Assembly (NCBI RefSeq): GCF_016106005.1
Contig: NZ_JACADR010000006.1
Span: forward strand, 1 to 47,972
Source: Roseomonas rosulenta
GTDB taxonomy: Bacteria > Pseudomonadota > Alphaproteobacteria > Acetobacterales > Acetobacteraceae
Length of the DNA: 47,972 nucleotides
Reading direction: 5' to 3'
Below, one piece after another: positions 8,901-16,890 of this stretch. Made by a program: the position numbers and the translations under genes. The notes beneath the pieces are model-generated. The model saw nothing but the letters and a program-made list of their open reading frames with translations, made no database searches and was not told the origin of the DNA. Numbering within the stretch: position 1 is the stretch's first letter; every line of letters begins with the position of its first letter.

Positions 8901-11541
8901 GGCTGCGCGGCGTGAGGCCGCGACGGCGCGGCAGGACTGCGCTGATGACGGGAATAAGCGTCGGCAGCACGATCGTTAGGAGCAGGAATGCTGTCCAGAC
9001 GAGTGCAGCCTGGAAGGGCAGCGTCCATCCGGCCAGGAAGGCCAGCACCGTGGCCGGCGCCGATAGAGTCCGGCGCAGGTTGTCGAGCATCTTCCAGCGT
9101 CCGATCCCCGGGACGGCGCCGGCCTCCTGGCCACTCCCCGCTGGTTTTGGCGCGTATCCCAGGATCCATGGCAGCAATTGCCAGTCGCCACGCGCCCAGC
9201 GGTGCTGGCGCAGCGCGGAGATGTCGTAGCGGGCGGGAAATTCCTCGACGACCTCGACATCGGTGGCAAGGCCCGCGCGGGCGAAGATCCCCTCGAACAG
9301 GTCGTGGCTGAGCAGCGTGGCCTCCGGCACCCGGCCTGCAAGCGCGGCCTCGAAGGCATCGACGTCATAGATGCCCTTGCCGGCGTAGGAGCCTTCGCCG
9401 AACAGATCCTGGTACACGTCGGAGATAGCCGAGGCGTAGGGGTCGATTCCGCTGTGGCTCGAATAGATCCGCTGGAACAGCGAGCCTTCCCGCCCGACCG
9501 GCAGGGAGGGCGTGACCCGCGGCTGGAGCACCGCGTAGCCTTCGACGACCCGCCTGGTCCGCGGGTCGAGCCGCGGCCTGTTGAGAGGATGTGCCATCTT
9601 GCCGATCAGCCGCCGGACGGTGTCACGCGGCAGCCTCGTATCGGCGTCGAGTGTGATGACGTAGCGGACATCGGCCGGCACGACGACCGGTCGATCGGCC
9701 GCCTCGATGAAGCTCGTGTCGGTCGCGCCGCGCAGCAGCCGGTTCAGCTCATGGAGCTTGCCGCGCTTGCGCTCCCAGCCGAGCCAGCAGCCTTCGCCTT
9801 CATTCCACTGTCGCCGGCGATGCAGCAACAGGAACCTGTCGCCGCCGGGCGCCGGACCGTAGCGGCGGTTCAGCTCGGCGATGCCAGCCGCCGCGGCGGT
9901 GAGCTGAGCCGCGTCGCCCTCCATCCGTTCGCGCGGAGCATCGCACCAGTCCGAGAGCAGGGCGAAATGGAGGTCGCCGTCCGAACTCGCCAGATGATGG
10001 ACCTCCAGTCGTTCGATCTGCTTCTCGATCGCCTCCTGCGACGTCAGGAGCATCGGCACCGCGATCAACGTACGCAGATGCGACGGCACGCCGTCGTTCA
10101 GATCCAGGGCAGGTAGGAGTTTCGGCCCGTAGCCCCATGCCGTGCCGCGGTTCACCAGCGCGACGGCGACGTCCAGGGCCGGGACGGCACCCAGCGCGCC
10201 GAGCAGCGCCAGCATGCTGCCGTCGAGCCCGCCCGCGCGCAGAAGCATGAGCGGCAGCAGCAGAAGGAAGGCCGCGACAATGGTGATCGCGCTGACATAG
10301 CCACCGATGCCGACTGCCTGGTTCAACAGCCAGGCCCGACGGCGCAGGGATGGCTTGAAGCCCATGGCGACCTCGAGCGCGGGCCGGCCAGCCGCAAGCA
10401 GGTAATAGCCCGGGTCCGCCCTGCGGCCGTCTGCGCCGTCCGGTGCCTCAAGCGCGGCCTGCCTCGCCGCGAGGACCGCGCTGCGGGCGATGTCGGTCTC
10501 CCGGCGCCCCGACCCGCGCGAGAGCTCCTCGATGGCGCTGCGGTAGAGGTTGCGGGTCGGGAAATCCATGTCCCGGTAGCCGTCGCTTTCGGCGAGCACG
10601 TCGTCGACGAGGCTCATGCTTTCAAAGAGCGCGCTCCAGTCGATGTCGGAGATCAGGCGCAGGCTGGTGATGATGTTACGGACGGTGACGCTCGCAGCGC
10701 CTTGGCGCTGGTGCTCCTCGCGCACGGCCGCTTCAGCCGTTGTTCCCCGTCGCGCAAGGCATTCATCGAGCCAGGTCAGAGCCGGGATGATCCTGGGGTC
10801 CTGATCGCGCAGCCGGTGCAGGAGTTGGACCGCACAGGCATTCGTCGGCTGCGCGCCGTCAGGATGCGCCAACACAGCCGCGAGCGGTTCGGCAGCGCGC
10901 CCGCCGGCGCCCAGCAGCCGATCCGCGAGTTCGTCGGCAACCTGGCATGATGCGCGGTCTTCAATGATCTGCGCTGCCAGCCGTCTCAGATTCTCGACCA
11001 GCACGATCCGGAGCGTGATCGCGATCGCCCAGAGCTCGCCGATCGTGAGCACCTCAACGTCCTGATACGCTCGCACGTAGCGGCACAGTGTCTCGGGCGC
11101 GAAGTGGCTGTCGGTGTGGGCAACGAATGCCCAGGTAAGGCCAAAGACCCGCGGGTAGCCCGCGAAGGGCCCGGTGGCGAGCTTAGGTAGCTGACGATAG
11201 AAGCGCGGCGGCAGGTCGCCGCGGATCTCGTGGATCTGCTTCTCAACGAGGAGATAATTGTCGATCAGCCATTCCGCCGCCGGCGTGATGGCGGCGCCTC
11301 CCTCCGCTGCCCGGGCGATGATGCGGTAGGCGTCGAGCAGTACGTTGCGGTTGTCCGTCAGTCGCAGTGCCAGCGGGTAGACCTTGCTGGGCTTCGCGGA
11401 GACCGTCTGTGCGACGGCGAGGCTGCGCGCGTGCTCCTCGAGACGCTCGACGCTGAAGAGCTCTTCGCGCACGGGTGCGCGGCTCGCCCACGGCGATGCC
11501 GAGGAGCCGCGTGTGAGCATTGGAGGAATGAGCCTTGTCAC
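2977..11541 (-). CDS. ndvB: Cyclic beta-1,2-glucan synthase (NdvB/ChvB)
   Basis: 2,854-codon membrane enzyme that makes periplasmic cyclic beta-1,2-glucans from UDP-glucose, used in osmoadaptation and host interaction in rhizobia and relatives. Domain order with approximate residues: an N-terminal helical region (1-400); two membrane segments (about 410-465); the GT84 glycosyltransferase (about 500-830) with an ITLDADTRLPRDT motif near 630; further membrane segments (about 825-985); a glycoamylase-like domain (about 1000-1540, HHQGMTVVAIADALL near 1500); and two GH94-type sugar-binding halves (from about 1560 and 2050). The C-terminal GH94 phosphorylase domain has GTGDWNDGMNCVG near 2530, containing the family acid residue. 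Length matches family members of about 2,800 aa. The start is GTG at 11541, with GGAGGG about 8 bases upstream; the overlapping ATG (11541-11543) runs straight into a stop. A weak TTGACG-N18-CTATCG promoter candidate lies at 11571-11600. The gene is complete, and the IS remnant lies just downstream. Confidence 0.93.
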   Translation of the reverse strand: MTRLIPPMLTRGSSASPWASRAPVREELFSVERLEEHARSLAVAQTVSAKPSKVYPLALRLTDNRNVLLDAYRIIARAAEGGAAITPAAEWLIDNYLLVEKQIHEIRGDLPPRFYRQLPKLATGPFAGYPRVFGLTWAFVAHTDSHFAPETLCRYVRAYQDVEVLTIGELWAIAITLRIVLVENLRRLAAQIIEDRASCQVADELADRLLGAGGRAAEPLAAVLAHPDGAQPTNACAVQLLHRLRDQDPRIIPALTWLDECLARRGTTAEAAVREEHQRQGAASVTVRNIITSLRLISDIDWSALFESMSLVDDVLAESDGYRDMDFPTRNLYRSAIEELSRGSGRRETDIARSAVLAARQAALEAPDGADGRRADPGYYLLAAGRPALEVAMGFKPSLRRRAWLLNQAVGIGGYVSAITIVAAFLLLLPLMLLRAGGLDGSMLALLGALGAVPALDVAVALVNRGTAWGYGPKLLPALDLNDGVPSHLRTLIAVPMLLTSQEAIEKQIERLEVHHLASSDGDLHFALLSDWCDAPRERMEGDAAQLTAAAAGIAELNRRYGPAPGGDRFLLLHRRRQWNEGEGCWLGWERKRGKLHELNRLLRGATDTSFIEAADRPVVVPADVRYVITLDADTRLPRDTVRRLIGKMAHPLNRPRLDPRTRRVVEGYAVLQPRVTPSLPVGREGSLFQRIYSSHSGIDPYASAISDVYQDLFGEGSYAGKGIYDVDAFEAALAGRVPEATLLSHDLFEGIFARAGLATDVEVVEEFPARYDISALRQHRWARGDWQLLPWILGYAPKPAGSGQEAGAVPGIGRWKMLDNLRRTLSAPATVLAFLAGWTLPFQAALVWTAFLLLTIVLPTLIPVISAVLPRRRGLTPRSHLCALGHDVRLALTLALLVVTFLAHQAWLMVDAIARTLARLLVTRRHLLEWVTAAQATIECRSDLLDFHRRMAGAPAIGGLAILVASLSGQGTGPLAAPFALLWIASPGIAWWASRSPPAAGRLVVSEDDARALRLIARRTWSFFETFVTAGDNMLPPDNFQEDPKPIVAHRTSPTNIGLYLLSVLSARDFGWLGTADAVERLEATFATMSRLPRLRGHFYNWYDTRDLRPLDPGYVSTVDSGNLAGHLIAIANGCREWRELPLSANARIAGIGDALDVTRDEAVRVRDGRRTQTVTWQQLDDALAAFKTDTRRPSVDGEPIAERLAGLAVQAEVVADIAAALAAERGDNAGTDMLSWVAAVQRSIESHRRDLAAPAWPDAALGARLSALEEAARTMALAMEFGFLFDHDRKLLSIGYLVPEGRLDPSCYDLLASEARLASFFAIAKGDVATRHWFRLGRAVTPVASGAALISWSGSMFEYLMPSLVMRAPAGSLIEQTNRLIVRRQVEYATTLGVPWGVSESAYNARDLEFTYQYSSFGVPSLGLKRGLGENTVVAPYATGLATMVDPTAAARNFRRLAEVGALGRHGFREALDYTTMRVPEGQDVAIVRAFMAHHQGMTVVAIADALLDGAMRTRFHAEPIVQATELLLHERTPRDVTIMPSWVADTHSAVRLQEIDPPGGRRYTSVQDGAPATHLLSNGRYTVMLTAAGSGQSLWRGHAVTRWREDATCDDLGSYIFLRDTASNEIWSAGFQPCGDEPDDYDVVFHEDRAVFTRRDGALTTTLEVLVSAEDDAEVRRISIANTGDRMREIEVTSYAELVLGPQAADVAHPALSKLFVETEHLADIGCILATRRRRSPAEPEIWAAHLAIVDGEAVGRPEIETDRARFLGRGGSIRRPIAMSDRRSLSNTVGTVLDPVFALRRRVRVPPGAVARVTFWTMAASSRDTLLELVDKHQDATGFDRAATLAWTQAQVQLHHLGIDSGEAGLFHRIAAHLIYASPILRPSSEVIMRGGGGQPGLWPLGISGDLPILLLRIGEVEEIGIARQLLQAHEYWRMKQFAVDLVILNDRASSYVQDLQVALETLVRTSESRTPPPDGRQPGRVFVVRADLMSSETVALLAATARVVLVGRRGQLSHQLNRAPQRGVAVPAPARPMAATVMPVASPPLPELEFFNGLGGFAKDGREYVTILGSGRSTPAPWINVVANPAFGFQVATEGGGYTWSVNSRENQLTPWSNDPVANRSGEAFYLRDEDTGTLWSPTAFPIRSNGETFVGRHGRGYSRFGHSGYGIESDLLQYVPLEDPIKISRLVLRNASGRARRILVTAYAEWVLGPSRSATLPFVTTEIDGETGAMFARNPWNPAFASRVAFADLRGRQTDWTGDRCEFIGRNGTLARPAALARVGPLSGNTGGGLDPCSALRTTVELPPGGVVEIAFFLGETASAEEARSLIARYRTCDLDAAKAEVDRYWDDVLGTVQVRTPDRATDIMLNGWLLYQTLACRVWARSGFYQASGAYGFRDQLQDGMALAASRPALTREHLLRAAARQFPEGDVQHWWLPHSGQGVRTRISDDRVWLAFAVAHYLEVSGDTGVLDVEVPFLEGQRLTAAEHDSFFQPTVADETATLFEHCARGLDASLALGSHGLPLIGTGDWNDGMNCVGEGGSGESVWLGWLLDAALAAFAPIAAARGEADRAERWRGHAVSLRASMEREGWDGDWYRRGYFDDGTPLGSAASEECRIDSIAQSWAVLSGAADPARAAQAMAAVGRELIRPQDGLALLFTPPFDKTLLNPGYIKGYPPGIRENGGQYTHAALWSVMAFAALGEGDKAAELFVMLNPINHARTRAGVHRYKVEPYVIAADVYSAPAHVGRGGWTWYTGSAGWMQRAGLESILGLRIRGETLLLDPCIPRAWPRFEVTVACGAARYLIHVDNPDRVSRGVAAATLDGTAIRERPVRLPFVDDGARHSVHLTLG

Positions 11542-11646
11542 ATGGAACCCTCCAGCGTGTTGTGCGATCGCGATAGCCTCGTGCGATTTCTGTGCGTCAA
11601 CGGGTGGCGAGTCCTGGGACCGCGCCCATGCTGCTCCCGTCGATTT

Positions 11647-12228
11647 CTACTGGAGCCGATGCGGCGCCGCGGGGTTGTTCGGATCGAGACCCAGCGCCTG
11701 CAAGGTCGCTGGATTGACCTGGCCCGTCGACTGCAAGCCGCGCCCCTGCTGGAAGCGCTCGATGGCAGCCTGCGTACCGGGCCCCCAGAAGCCGTCGACC
11801 CCGCCGCGATAGAATCCAAGCGACCGAAGGCGCTGCTGCACGTTCCGCACCGCGGCTGGACCCAGGATGTCCGGCATCACCACGCCTGATGAAGCCGCCG
11901 CGGGCGGCTGCGAAGGCCGTGCCGCAAGCAACTCCCCGGGCGCCACGCCGAGCGTCGCTGCCGTGGCCTGGTTCAGCTGCCCTGTGACCTGGAGGTTGCG
12001 CGTCTGCTGGAAGCGTTCCAGTGCCGCCTGGCTATCCGGCCCCCAGATGCCGTCGGCCTGGCCCGCGTAGACGCCCGCCTGCTGCAGCTTCTGCTGGATG
12101 AGGACGGTCGCGGCGGGCGAGAGCGCCTGCGTGTACAGCAGTACGGGCGGGGCCTGTGCATGGCTGGGCAGTGGCACTATCGGCATGGCGAAGCTCAATC
12201 CGACCAGAAGTGCATGTGAACGCTTCAT
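11647..12228 (-). CDS. Secreted protein with two peptidoglycan-binding domains
   Basis: 193-aa exported protein. Residues 1-26 form a Sec signal peptide (MKRSHALLVGLSF, then a hydrophobic core ending SHAQA). Two PG_binding_1 domains follow. The first covers about residues 38-90 (LIQQKLQQAGVYAGQADGIW, ALERFQQTRNLQVTGQL). The second covers about 130-185 (NVQQRLRSLGFYRGGVDGFW, AIERFQQGRGLQSTGQVN). No catalytic domain is present, so it probably only anchors to or senses the cell wall. The ATG at 12228 was chosen because it starts the signal peptide and has GGAGCGGG upstream. It is 105 bp upstream of ndvB on the same strand and may be co-transcribed with it, consistent with a periplasmic role. Confidence 0.82.
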   Translation of the reverse strand: MKRSHALLVGLSFAMPIVPLPSHAQAPPVLLYTQALSPAATVLIQQKLQQAGVYAGQADGIWGPDSQAALERFQQTRNLQVTGQLNQATAATLGVAPGELLAARPSQPPAAASSGVVMPDILGPAAVRNVQQRLRSLGFYRGGVDGFWGPGTQAAIERFQQGRGLQSTGQVNPATLQALGLDPNNPAAPHRLQ

Positions 12229-13106
12229 CCGTCCCGCTCCCCGACGATATCTCGTTCGCCAAGAACGCCGATGCCGCGGTCTGGTTGCATTGCTGCGCCC
12301 GTTCAATGTCTCCGGGGCTGATCGACTGGCAGCGGGGATCCCTGCAGCGTCCGTCCTCATTCGGAGTGCGCTGCGCGGCGGCAGGGGGTTTCGGTCCCGC
12401 TCCGGCACGGCCAACGCCACACATTGTCTGGCGAGAATGCCACGAGCGAAATGCGCCTCATGCCATCACTCGCGGCCCGCGACCCCGCCGGACGACATGC
12501 TGCCCAACTGGGATCGCCGACGCTCACCTCGGACGACCTGCGAGGCGACGTCACCATCCAGGGCAACCGGCCGCGGCGGGATCTCTTCAACGGAGTGCGC
12601 GCGGTCTGCGTCGACCCTGCGAAGAACAGGCAGCCGACCGACGCGCCGCCGCCGAAAGCACGGACATCGGTCTAGGGCTGCGCGTCAGGCTGGTCAGCGG
12701 CGACGTTCGGGGTGGCGATGGGCTGGTCCGGCGACCAAGGTCACCGGGTTCTGCCAGCCCGCCGTCGCGTGCCGTGTGCAAGGCCGATCCACGTGGCGCG
12801 ACGGCGCCGAGGTCTGCTCCTCGGGCCTGGCAGCCGCCGCGGCCTGATCCGATCAAGCCGGCCGTCGACGACCGGACGCGTCAGTCTCCGCCGGGACGAG
12901 GGCGAGGGTCGAGGCCGATCCCATCCCTGCCCGCTGCCGCAATCTCGCCCGCGAAGGCCCTAGACATGGAGCGTCTTCCGGCGGACCGATCGCCCCGCCG
13001 ACGCCACCCTTCGCGCGCGAAGCATCTGCCCTGACCGCTCGATCGGTACAGGCGGCCCTCGCCGCGGTGGGGCATCATCAGTCAGATGACAGCAGACTGC
13101 GCTGCT
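12229..13106. other. 878-bp stretch without a recognised gene
   Basis: Between the peptidoglycan-binding gene and the membrane-protein gene I find no convincing coding region. Several open frames exist on both strands but have arginine/proline-rich, out-of-frame composition. The least poor candidate is a plus-strand frame with TTG at 12424 or ATG at 12451, ending at 12675; it has no clear ribosome site and no family I recognise. Confidence 0.5.
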
Positions 13107-13520
13107 TCAGCGTCGGCGGAGCCAGATTGCGATCGCCTCCCCGGCCATTGCGCCGAGCACCGGCGCCGAACCCACGAGCGCCCCCGCCTCTCGCATCGGG
13201 CTGCGCGCCGCGGCCGAGAGCATCATCCTACGGAGCGCGAGCGCCTCCTCCGCCACCGGATCGCGCCGTTGCTGCGCCACTAGCGCGAGGATCCCCGCCA
13301 CCACGAGGTCAGCCACTGCGACGATGCCACAGGCTGCGGCCAGACCGACGCGCGGCGCCAATCCGATCACCGCCGCGGCATGAGCAAGCCCGATCGCCGC
13401 CACGCCGAACAGGCTGGCCGCGGCCAGCCAGGCACCGCGCCGAGCCGTCATGCCCACCGTGCGGCGCAGGCGGAGGCCCTCCGCCTGCGCCGCGACGCCG
13501 AGAAGGCTCAACAGCCGCAT
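13107..13520 (-). CDS. Small membrane protein, phage-holin superfamily III / YqjE-like
   Basis: 137-aa protein with two strongly hydrophobic segments, about residues 29-55 (WLAAASLFGVAAIGLAHAAA) and 58-83 (VGLAAACGIVAVADLVVAGI). They form a helical hairpin in the middle, followed by a charged helix and a final amphipathic segment. Layout and neighbours match the holin-X/YqjE-type proteins that accompany DUF883 proteins. The start codon lies 3 bases after the stop of the DUF883 gene at 13524, so the two are almost certainly co-transcribed. In enteric bacteria, YqjD/YqjE/ElaB-type proteins sit in the inner membrane in stationary phase; the same role here is inferred. The family name is moderately certain. 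Confidence 0.65.
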   Translation of the reverse strand: MRLLSLLGVAAQAEGLRLRRTVGMTARRGAWLAAASLFGVAAIGLAHAAAVIGLAPRVGLAAACGIVAVADLVVAGILALVAQQRRDPVAEEALALRRMMLSAAARSPMREAGALVGSAPVLGAMAGEAIAIWLRRR

Positions 13521-13523
13521 GGC

Positions 13524-13835
13524 TCAGCGCCGCAGCAGCAGGCCGATAGCGATACCGGCCAGCGCCGCCGCACCGATCGCGGCAATCGGCTGTTCGCGCA
13601 CGCTGGCGGACAGCGCGCCCGTCTGCCGCCGTACCGCATCCATGGCGCCATGCGCGGCATCCTCGGCACGGCCGGCGGCCTCGGCCAGCGCCGGCGTAAC
13701 GCGGTCGCGCATGAGCGCCTCGACCTTCTCGCGCAGGGCCGCGAGTTCTTCGCCGGCGGCGTCCTTCGCCGTCTGGCTCAGATCGGACACGGTTTCGCCG
13801 ATGCCGGACGTCTTGTTCGTCGGATAGGACGACAT
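13524..13835 (-). CDS. DUF883 (YqjD/ElaB-like) membrane-anchored protein
   Basis: 103-aa protein of the DUF883 type. A soluble amphipathic helical region spans about residues 10-80 (ETVSDLSQTAKDAAGEELAA, LREKVEALMRDRVTPALAEA). One C-terminal glycine-rich membrane anchor follows (PIAAIGAAALAGIAIGLLLR), ending in Arg-Arg. E. coli YqjD and ElaB have this layout and tether ribosomes to the membrane in stationary phase; that activity is not proven for this protein. The ATG at 13835 is favoured over an in-frame start at 13856 because AAGGAGT lies 7 bases upstream of it. The gene follows dps by 29 bp and precedes the small membrane-protein gene by 3 bp, forming a stress mini-operon. Confidence 0.8.
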   Translation of the reverse strand: MSSYPTNKTSGIGETVSDLSQTAKDAAGEELAALREKVEALMRDRVTPALAEAAGRAEDAAHGAMDAVRRQTGALSASVREQPIAAIGAAALAGIAIGLLLRR

Positions 13836-13864
13836 GGTGTGTACTCCTTGCAGCAAGTGATGGG

Positions 13865-14356
13865 TCAGGCCGAGTGGCTTCGCAGCATCCAGGTGGCCTT
13901 GTCATGGGCCGCGATGCGCGCCACCAGCAGGTCGTGGGTCGCGAGGTCGTCTTCCGCCTCCTCGGCAAGCGTGGCGGCCGCAGCCGAGAGCGTGTGGTGA
14001 TCGTCGCCGAGCATGCGCACCATCCCGGATGCGTCGGGGATGCGCGCCCGCTCCTCGAGCGTCGCCTGCGCAAGCATTCCCTCGATCGTCATCGGTGCGG
14101 GACTTCCCAGCGCGCGGATGCGCTCGGCAATCACGTCGACCGCCTTGAACAGCTCGGTGTATTGCACCTCGAACAAGGTGTGCAGGCCGTGGAAATTCGG
14201 CCCCGTAACGTTCCAGTGGCAGGCCTGGGTCTTGCCCATGAGCAAGTAGCTGTCCGCCAGGAAAACGGTGAGGCCATGAACGATCCCGTCCATGGGTGGT
14301 GCGTTCGCGCCGGGCTTCGGTTCCATCGTGGCGTTTCTTTTTTCGGTCATGGTCAT
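13865..14356 (-). CDS. dps: Dps family ferritin-like DNA-protection protein
   Basis: 163-aa cytoplasmic Dps. It forms dodecameric shells that oxidise Fe(II) with H2O2 and shield DNA. The ferroxidase residues are visible with exact family spacing: His47 and His59 (HWNVTGPNFHGLH), then Asp74 and Glu78 (VDVIAERIRALG). Helices typical of the fold continue to the C-terminus (DDHHTLSAAAATLAEEAEDD). ATG codons at 14356 and 14350 are both possible; 14356 has a GGAG about 8 bases upstream. Dps sits between the AI-2E permease gene and the DUF883 gene on the same strand, with short gaps (49 and 29 bp), supporting a stress-response transcription unit. Confidence 0.92.
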   Translation of the reverse strand: MTMTEKRNATMEPKPGANAPPMDGIVHGLTVFLADSYLLMGKTQACHWNVTGPNFHGLHTLFEVQYTELFKAVDVIAERIRALGSPAPMTIEGMLAQATLEERARIPDASGMVRMLGDDHHTLSAAAATLAEEAEDDLATHDLLVARIAAHDKATWMLRSHSA

Positions 14357-14405
14357 CTCAACGCTCCGTGGCGCCGATGGTTGCCCCTGGGCAGTTCCGG
14401 GCCCC

Positions 14406-16340
14406 CTAGTGCCCCGCAAGTGCCGACGGCGTCGCGTCGGTTGTCCTCGCGGCGGTGAAGCAGGCTTCGACGGCGTCGTGCAGGGACGTCGTGTAGATGT
14501 CGGCGCCGATCGCTGCCTGCATTCCCGTGTTCGACAGCACGGCCTCCTCCGCCGGCCACAGACCGACCAGGACTGGCACACCCGGCAGGTGCTGCCGAAG
14601 TCGGCGAATGAGGTAACGCAGATGTGCCGGGCTGCCGCTGATCTCGAGATACGAGATGCACAGCATCTGTACGCCTGTGCGCTCGAGGCTCCCCACCTGG
14701 TCACGCGCAACCGCGGCATGCGGCAGAAGGGCGGCGCCAATGTCGTTTTTGCTCAGAAGCTGTGCGAGCATCGCTGCCGCTGCCTCGTCCAGCGGCCCAC
14801 GTCCGGCCACGCAGAGGACGGCTCGCTCCGACCGCCAGGCTTCTGGTAAAGGCTCCAACGTCAGCGCCATACCTTCGGGTGCTGATGTCTGCGATGCGTC
14901 CCGGTCCTTGACCTTCTTCGCCGCGCCATTCGTGTCGCCGTGGCTCGTGAGGTCGGCGATGACGCCCAGGGCCGCGCCCGCTACCAGGTCGAGCCGCTCC
15001 TGCGTAAGCACGCCTCGTTCGGCGTCTACCGCGGCCAGCCGCAATCCCTTGAGCGCCACATCGTCGTAAAAGGAGGTAAGAGAGCGCTCCTTGAGCAGCT
15101 GCTCCGCCTGGTCCAGCGCCTCGTCCCGGTCTCCCGCCAGCATGCGCTGGTAGAAGCGTTCGGGAGGTGTCAGCGCAGGTTGGTCGCCGAGTATGACATC
15201 GAGGAACTCGAGCCGTTCCACATGACGTCCGAGCACAACGAGGCAAAGGGTGAGCGGCATGGCGAGGATCAGCCCGATCGGCCCCCAGATCCAGCCCCAG
15301 AAGATCGCGGCCATGATGACCGAGGTGGGCGACAGGCCCGTGCTGTGCGCGAAGACGACCGGTTCGGCCACCTGACCGACGAGGGCTTCGCCCACAAGAA
15401 ACAGCACGGCCGTCCAGAGGACGGCTGTCCAGCCGGGATCAACCGCCGCAGCGAGTAGAATTGGAGGCACCGCAGCGAGGATGCCTCCGACAAAGGGGAC
15501 ATAGCGCATGAGTCCTGCGAGCGCGCCCCACAGCAGCCCGCCCGGTACGCCGAGCACGAACAAGCCAAGCCCGATCACCAGGCCGTAGCCGGTGTTCAGC
15601 CCCAGCTGAAGCAGGAAGAACCGGCTGAGTCGTCGCGCTGCATCGTCGAGCGCGGTCGTGGTGCGGTGCAGGTCGGTCGCACCAGCGAGGCGGATCAGGC
15701 GGTCGCGCAGATCATCGCGCTGAAGCAGCACAAAGACGGCGACGACGAAAACGATGATGGCAGTGGCCAGGGGGGACAGGATCGGGGTGAGGTATCGTCC
15801 GGCCAGTTCCAGGGGAGACAGGTCGGGGGAGCGGAGCTCGACAAGCACGGGTTGGGGTCCGTCACCCGTCGTCGGGCGGGAACCCGTGACGCCGGGCCCG
15901 TCGGCCGACGTGGAACGAGTTCCGTGGTTCAGCACGCGCCCGACATTATCGAGCACACCAGAAAGCTGCCGCTGGGCAACCGTACGTGCCGCCTCTACCT
16001 TCTGCTCGACAGCAATCGCATAGCGCGGCAAGTCGTCGGCGAGACTCGCCAGCTCCAAACCGATCACGGCGCTCAGGACGAGCACGGCGGCGAGCGCCAT
16101 GAACGACGTGAGCAGGACCGCCGGCGCACGCCAGATGCCCAGGCGCCGCAGACCGTCGACAATGGGCGCCAGAACGAAGGAAAGCAGCATCGCCAGCGTG
16201 ACCGGGATCAGTACCTCCCGGCCGAGATGGAGCGCTACGACAACGACCACGCCAAGCAGCACCGCCAGCAGCGTCTGCAGACCGGGCGGCTGGACTGTCG
16301 GGACGTGGGGCCGTTGCGGCGTAGGCGGGGTCGCCGGCAT
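14406..16340 (-). CDS. AI-2E family permease with a C-terminal soluble extension
   Basis: 644-aa protein. Residues about 20-365 form the AI-2E transporter domain (PF01594-type): LLAVLLGVVVVVALHLGREV, then MLLSFVLAPIVDGLRRLGIW, FVVAVFVLLQRDDLRDRLIR, VIGLGLFVLGVPGGLLWGAL, and IFWGWIWGPIGLILAMPLTL, with about eight membrane segments. The domain is common and its substrate is usually unknown. Beyond residue 370 is a soluble tail of about 275 aa, not part of the classic family. Its last 130 residues (RAVLCVAGRGPLDEAAAAML to DIYTTSLHDAVEACF) resemble an alpha/beta cobalamin-binding-like sensor fold, but this is an inference. The ATG at 16340 has an AGGAG upstream at a long spacing. Dps follows 49 bp downstream. 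Confidence 0.85.
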   Translation of the reverse strand: MPATPPTPQRPHVPTVQPPGLQTLLAVLLGVVVVVALHLGREVLIPVTLAMLLSFVLAPIVDGLRRLGIWRAPAVLLTSFMALAAVLVLSAVIGLELASLADDLPRYAIAVEQKVEAARTVAQRQLSGVLDNVGRVLNHGTRSTSADGPGVTGSRPTTGDGPQPVLVELRSPDLSPLELAGRYLTPILSPLATAIIVFVVAVFVLLQRDDLRDRLIRLAGATDLHRTTTALDDAARRLSRFFLLQLGLNTGYGLVIGLGLFVLGVPGGLLWGALAGLMRYVPFVGGILAAVPPILLAAAVDPGWTAVLWTAVLFLVGEALVGQVAEPVVFAHSTGLSPTSVIMAAIFWGWIWGPIGLILAMPLTLCLVVLGRHVERLEFLDVILGDQPALTPPERFYQRMLAGDRDEALDQAEQLLKERSLTSFYDDVALKGLRLAAVDAERGVLTQERLDLVAGAALGVIADLTSHGDTNGAAKKVKDRDASQTSAPEGMALTLEPLPEAWRSERAVLCVAGRGPLDEAAAAMLAQLLSKNDIGAALLPHAAVARDQVGSLERTGVQMLCISYLEISGSPAHLRYLIRRLRQHLPGVPVLVGLWPAEEAVLSNTGMQAAIGADIYTTSLHDAVEACFTAARTTDATPSALAGH

Positions 16341-16890
16341 GCGTCATCAATCTCCTGCTCCGGGACGACGCCACCCGGACGATCATACGGTGAGTAGAAC
16401 CAACGCACGGACCCCCGAAAGGTTCAGATCCGACGCGGGCCCGATGGCCACCAATCAGGTCCAGGCTTCGGGCGGCAACCAGATGCTGCAAGCGAATGGT
16501 CACGCGCAGGCCAGTCTCGGGCGAAGCCCTGACATCGAGTTGTGCCCGGGCATTCTGCCGATGCGGCCCCGCGATCAGGGCTCCGACCCCCCGGAGATCG
16601 GTCAACTCGTGCCTGGGAGTAGACTGCTTGAACCGATCGCGCTGTCGAGCAATCCGGCAAGACTCAGGCTCCCGAGCAGGTCGGTCAGCGGCTGAGTCCT
16701 GACGTTGTTGGTCGACATGGGAGAGCCCCTCGGGAGGCGAACGGAATCGTGATAACCAACGGCTTCGGACCGATGCCGCCTTGCGGGCCACCGGCACACG
16801 GTCGGAGCCAACGGTGCAAGCACAGGCGACGAACCGCAGCGCTGCGCGCCGCCAGCATCGCCTCGCCTTTCGCCAAGGCCACAGATGTCG
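16341..16890. other. 550-bp spacer with one possible micro-gene
   Basis: Between the AI-2E permease and the DUF2171 gene there is no gene of normal size. The only candidate is the 38-aa minus-strand frame at 16602-16718, listed separately. The rest shows no recognisable domain, tRNA or clear terminator. Confidence 0.45.
16602..16718 (-). CDS. Possible 38-aa hypothetical peptide
   Basis: Short frame beginning MSTNNVRTQPLTDLLGSLSL and ending with a Ser/Leu-rich tail. The middle (LLGSLSLAGLLDSAIG) could form one amphipathic helix. A weak GAGGGG lies about 10 bases upstream of the ATG at 16718. It resembles no family I know. Support is its sensible composition compared with the surrounding frames and its position in a run of stress genes on the same strand; it could be chance. 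Confidence 0.28.
   Translation of the reverse strand: MSTNNVRTQPLTDLLGSLSLAGLLDSAIGSSSLLPGTS

Noticed and set aside
12156-13034. 292-codon plus-strand frame in the spacer after the peptidoglycan-binding gene
   Set aside because: Overlaps the signal-peptide region of that gene antisense, and its composition is Arg/Pro/Ala-rich without domains.
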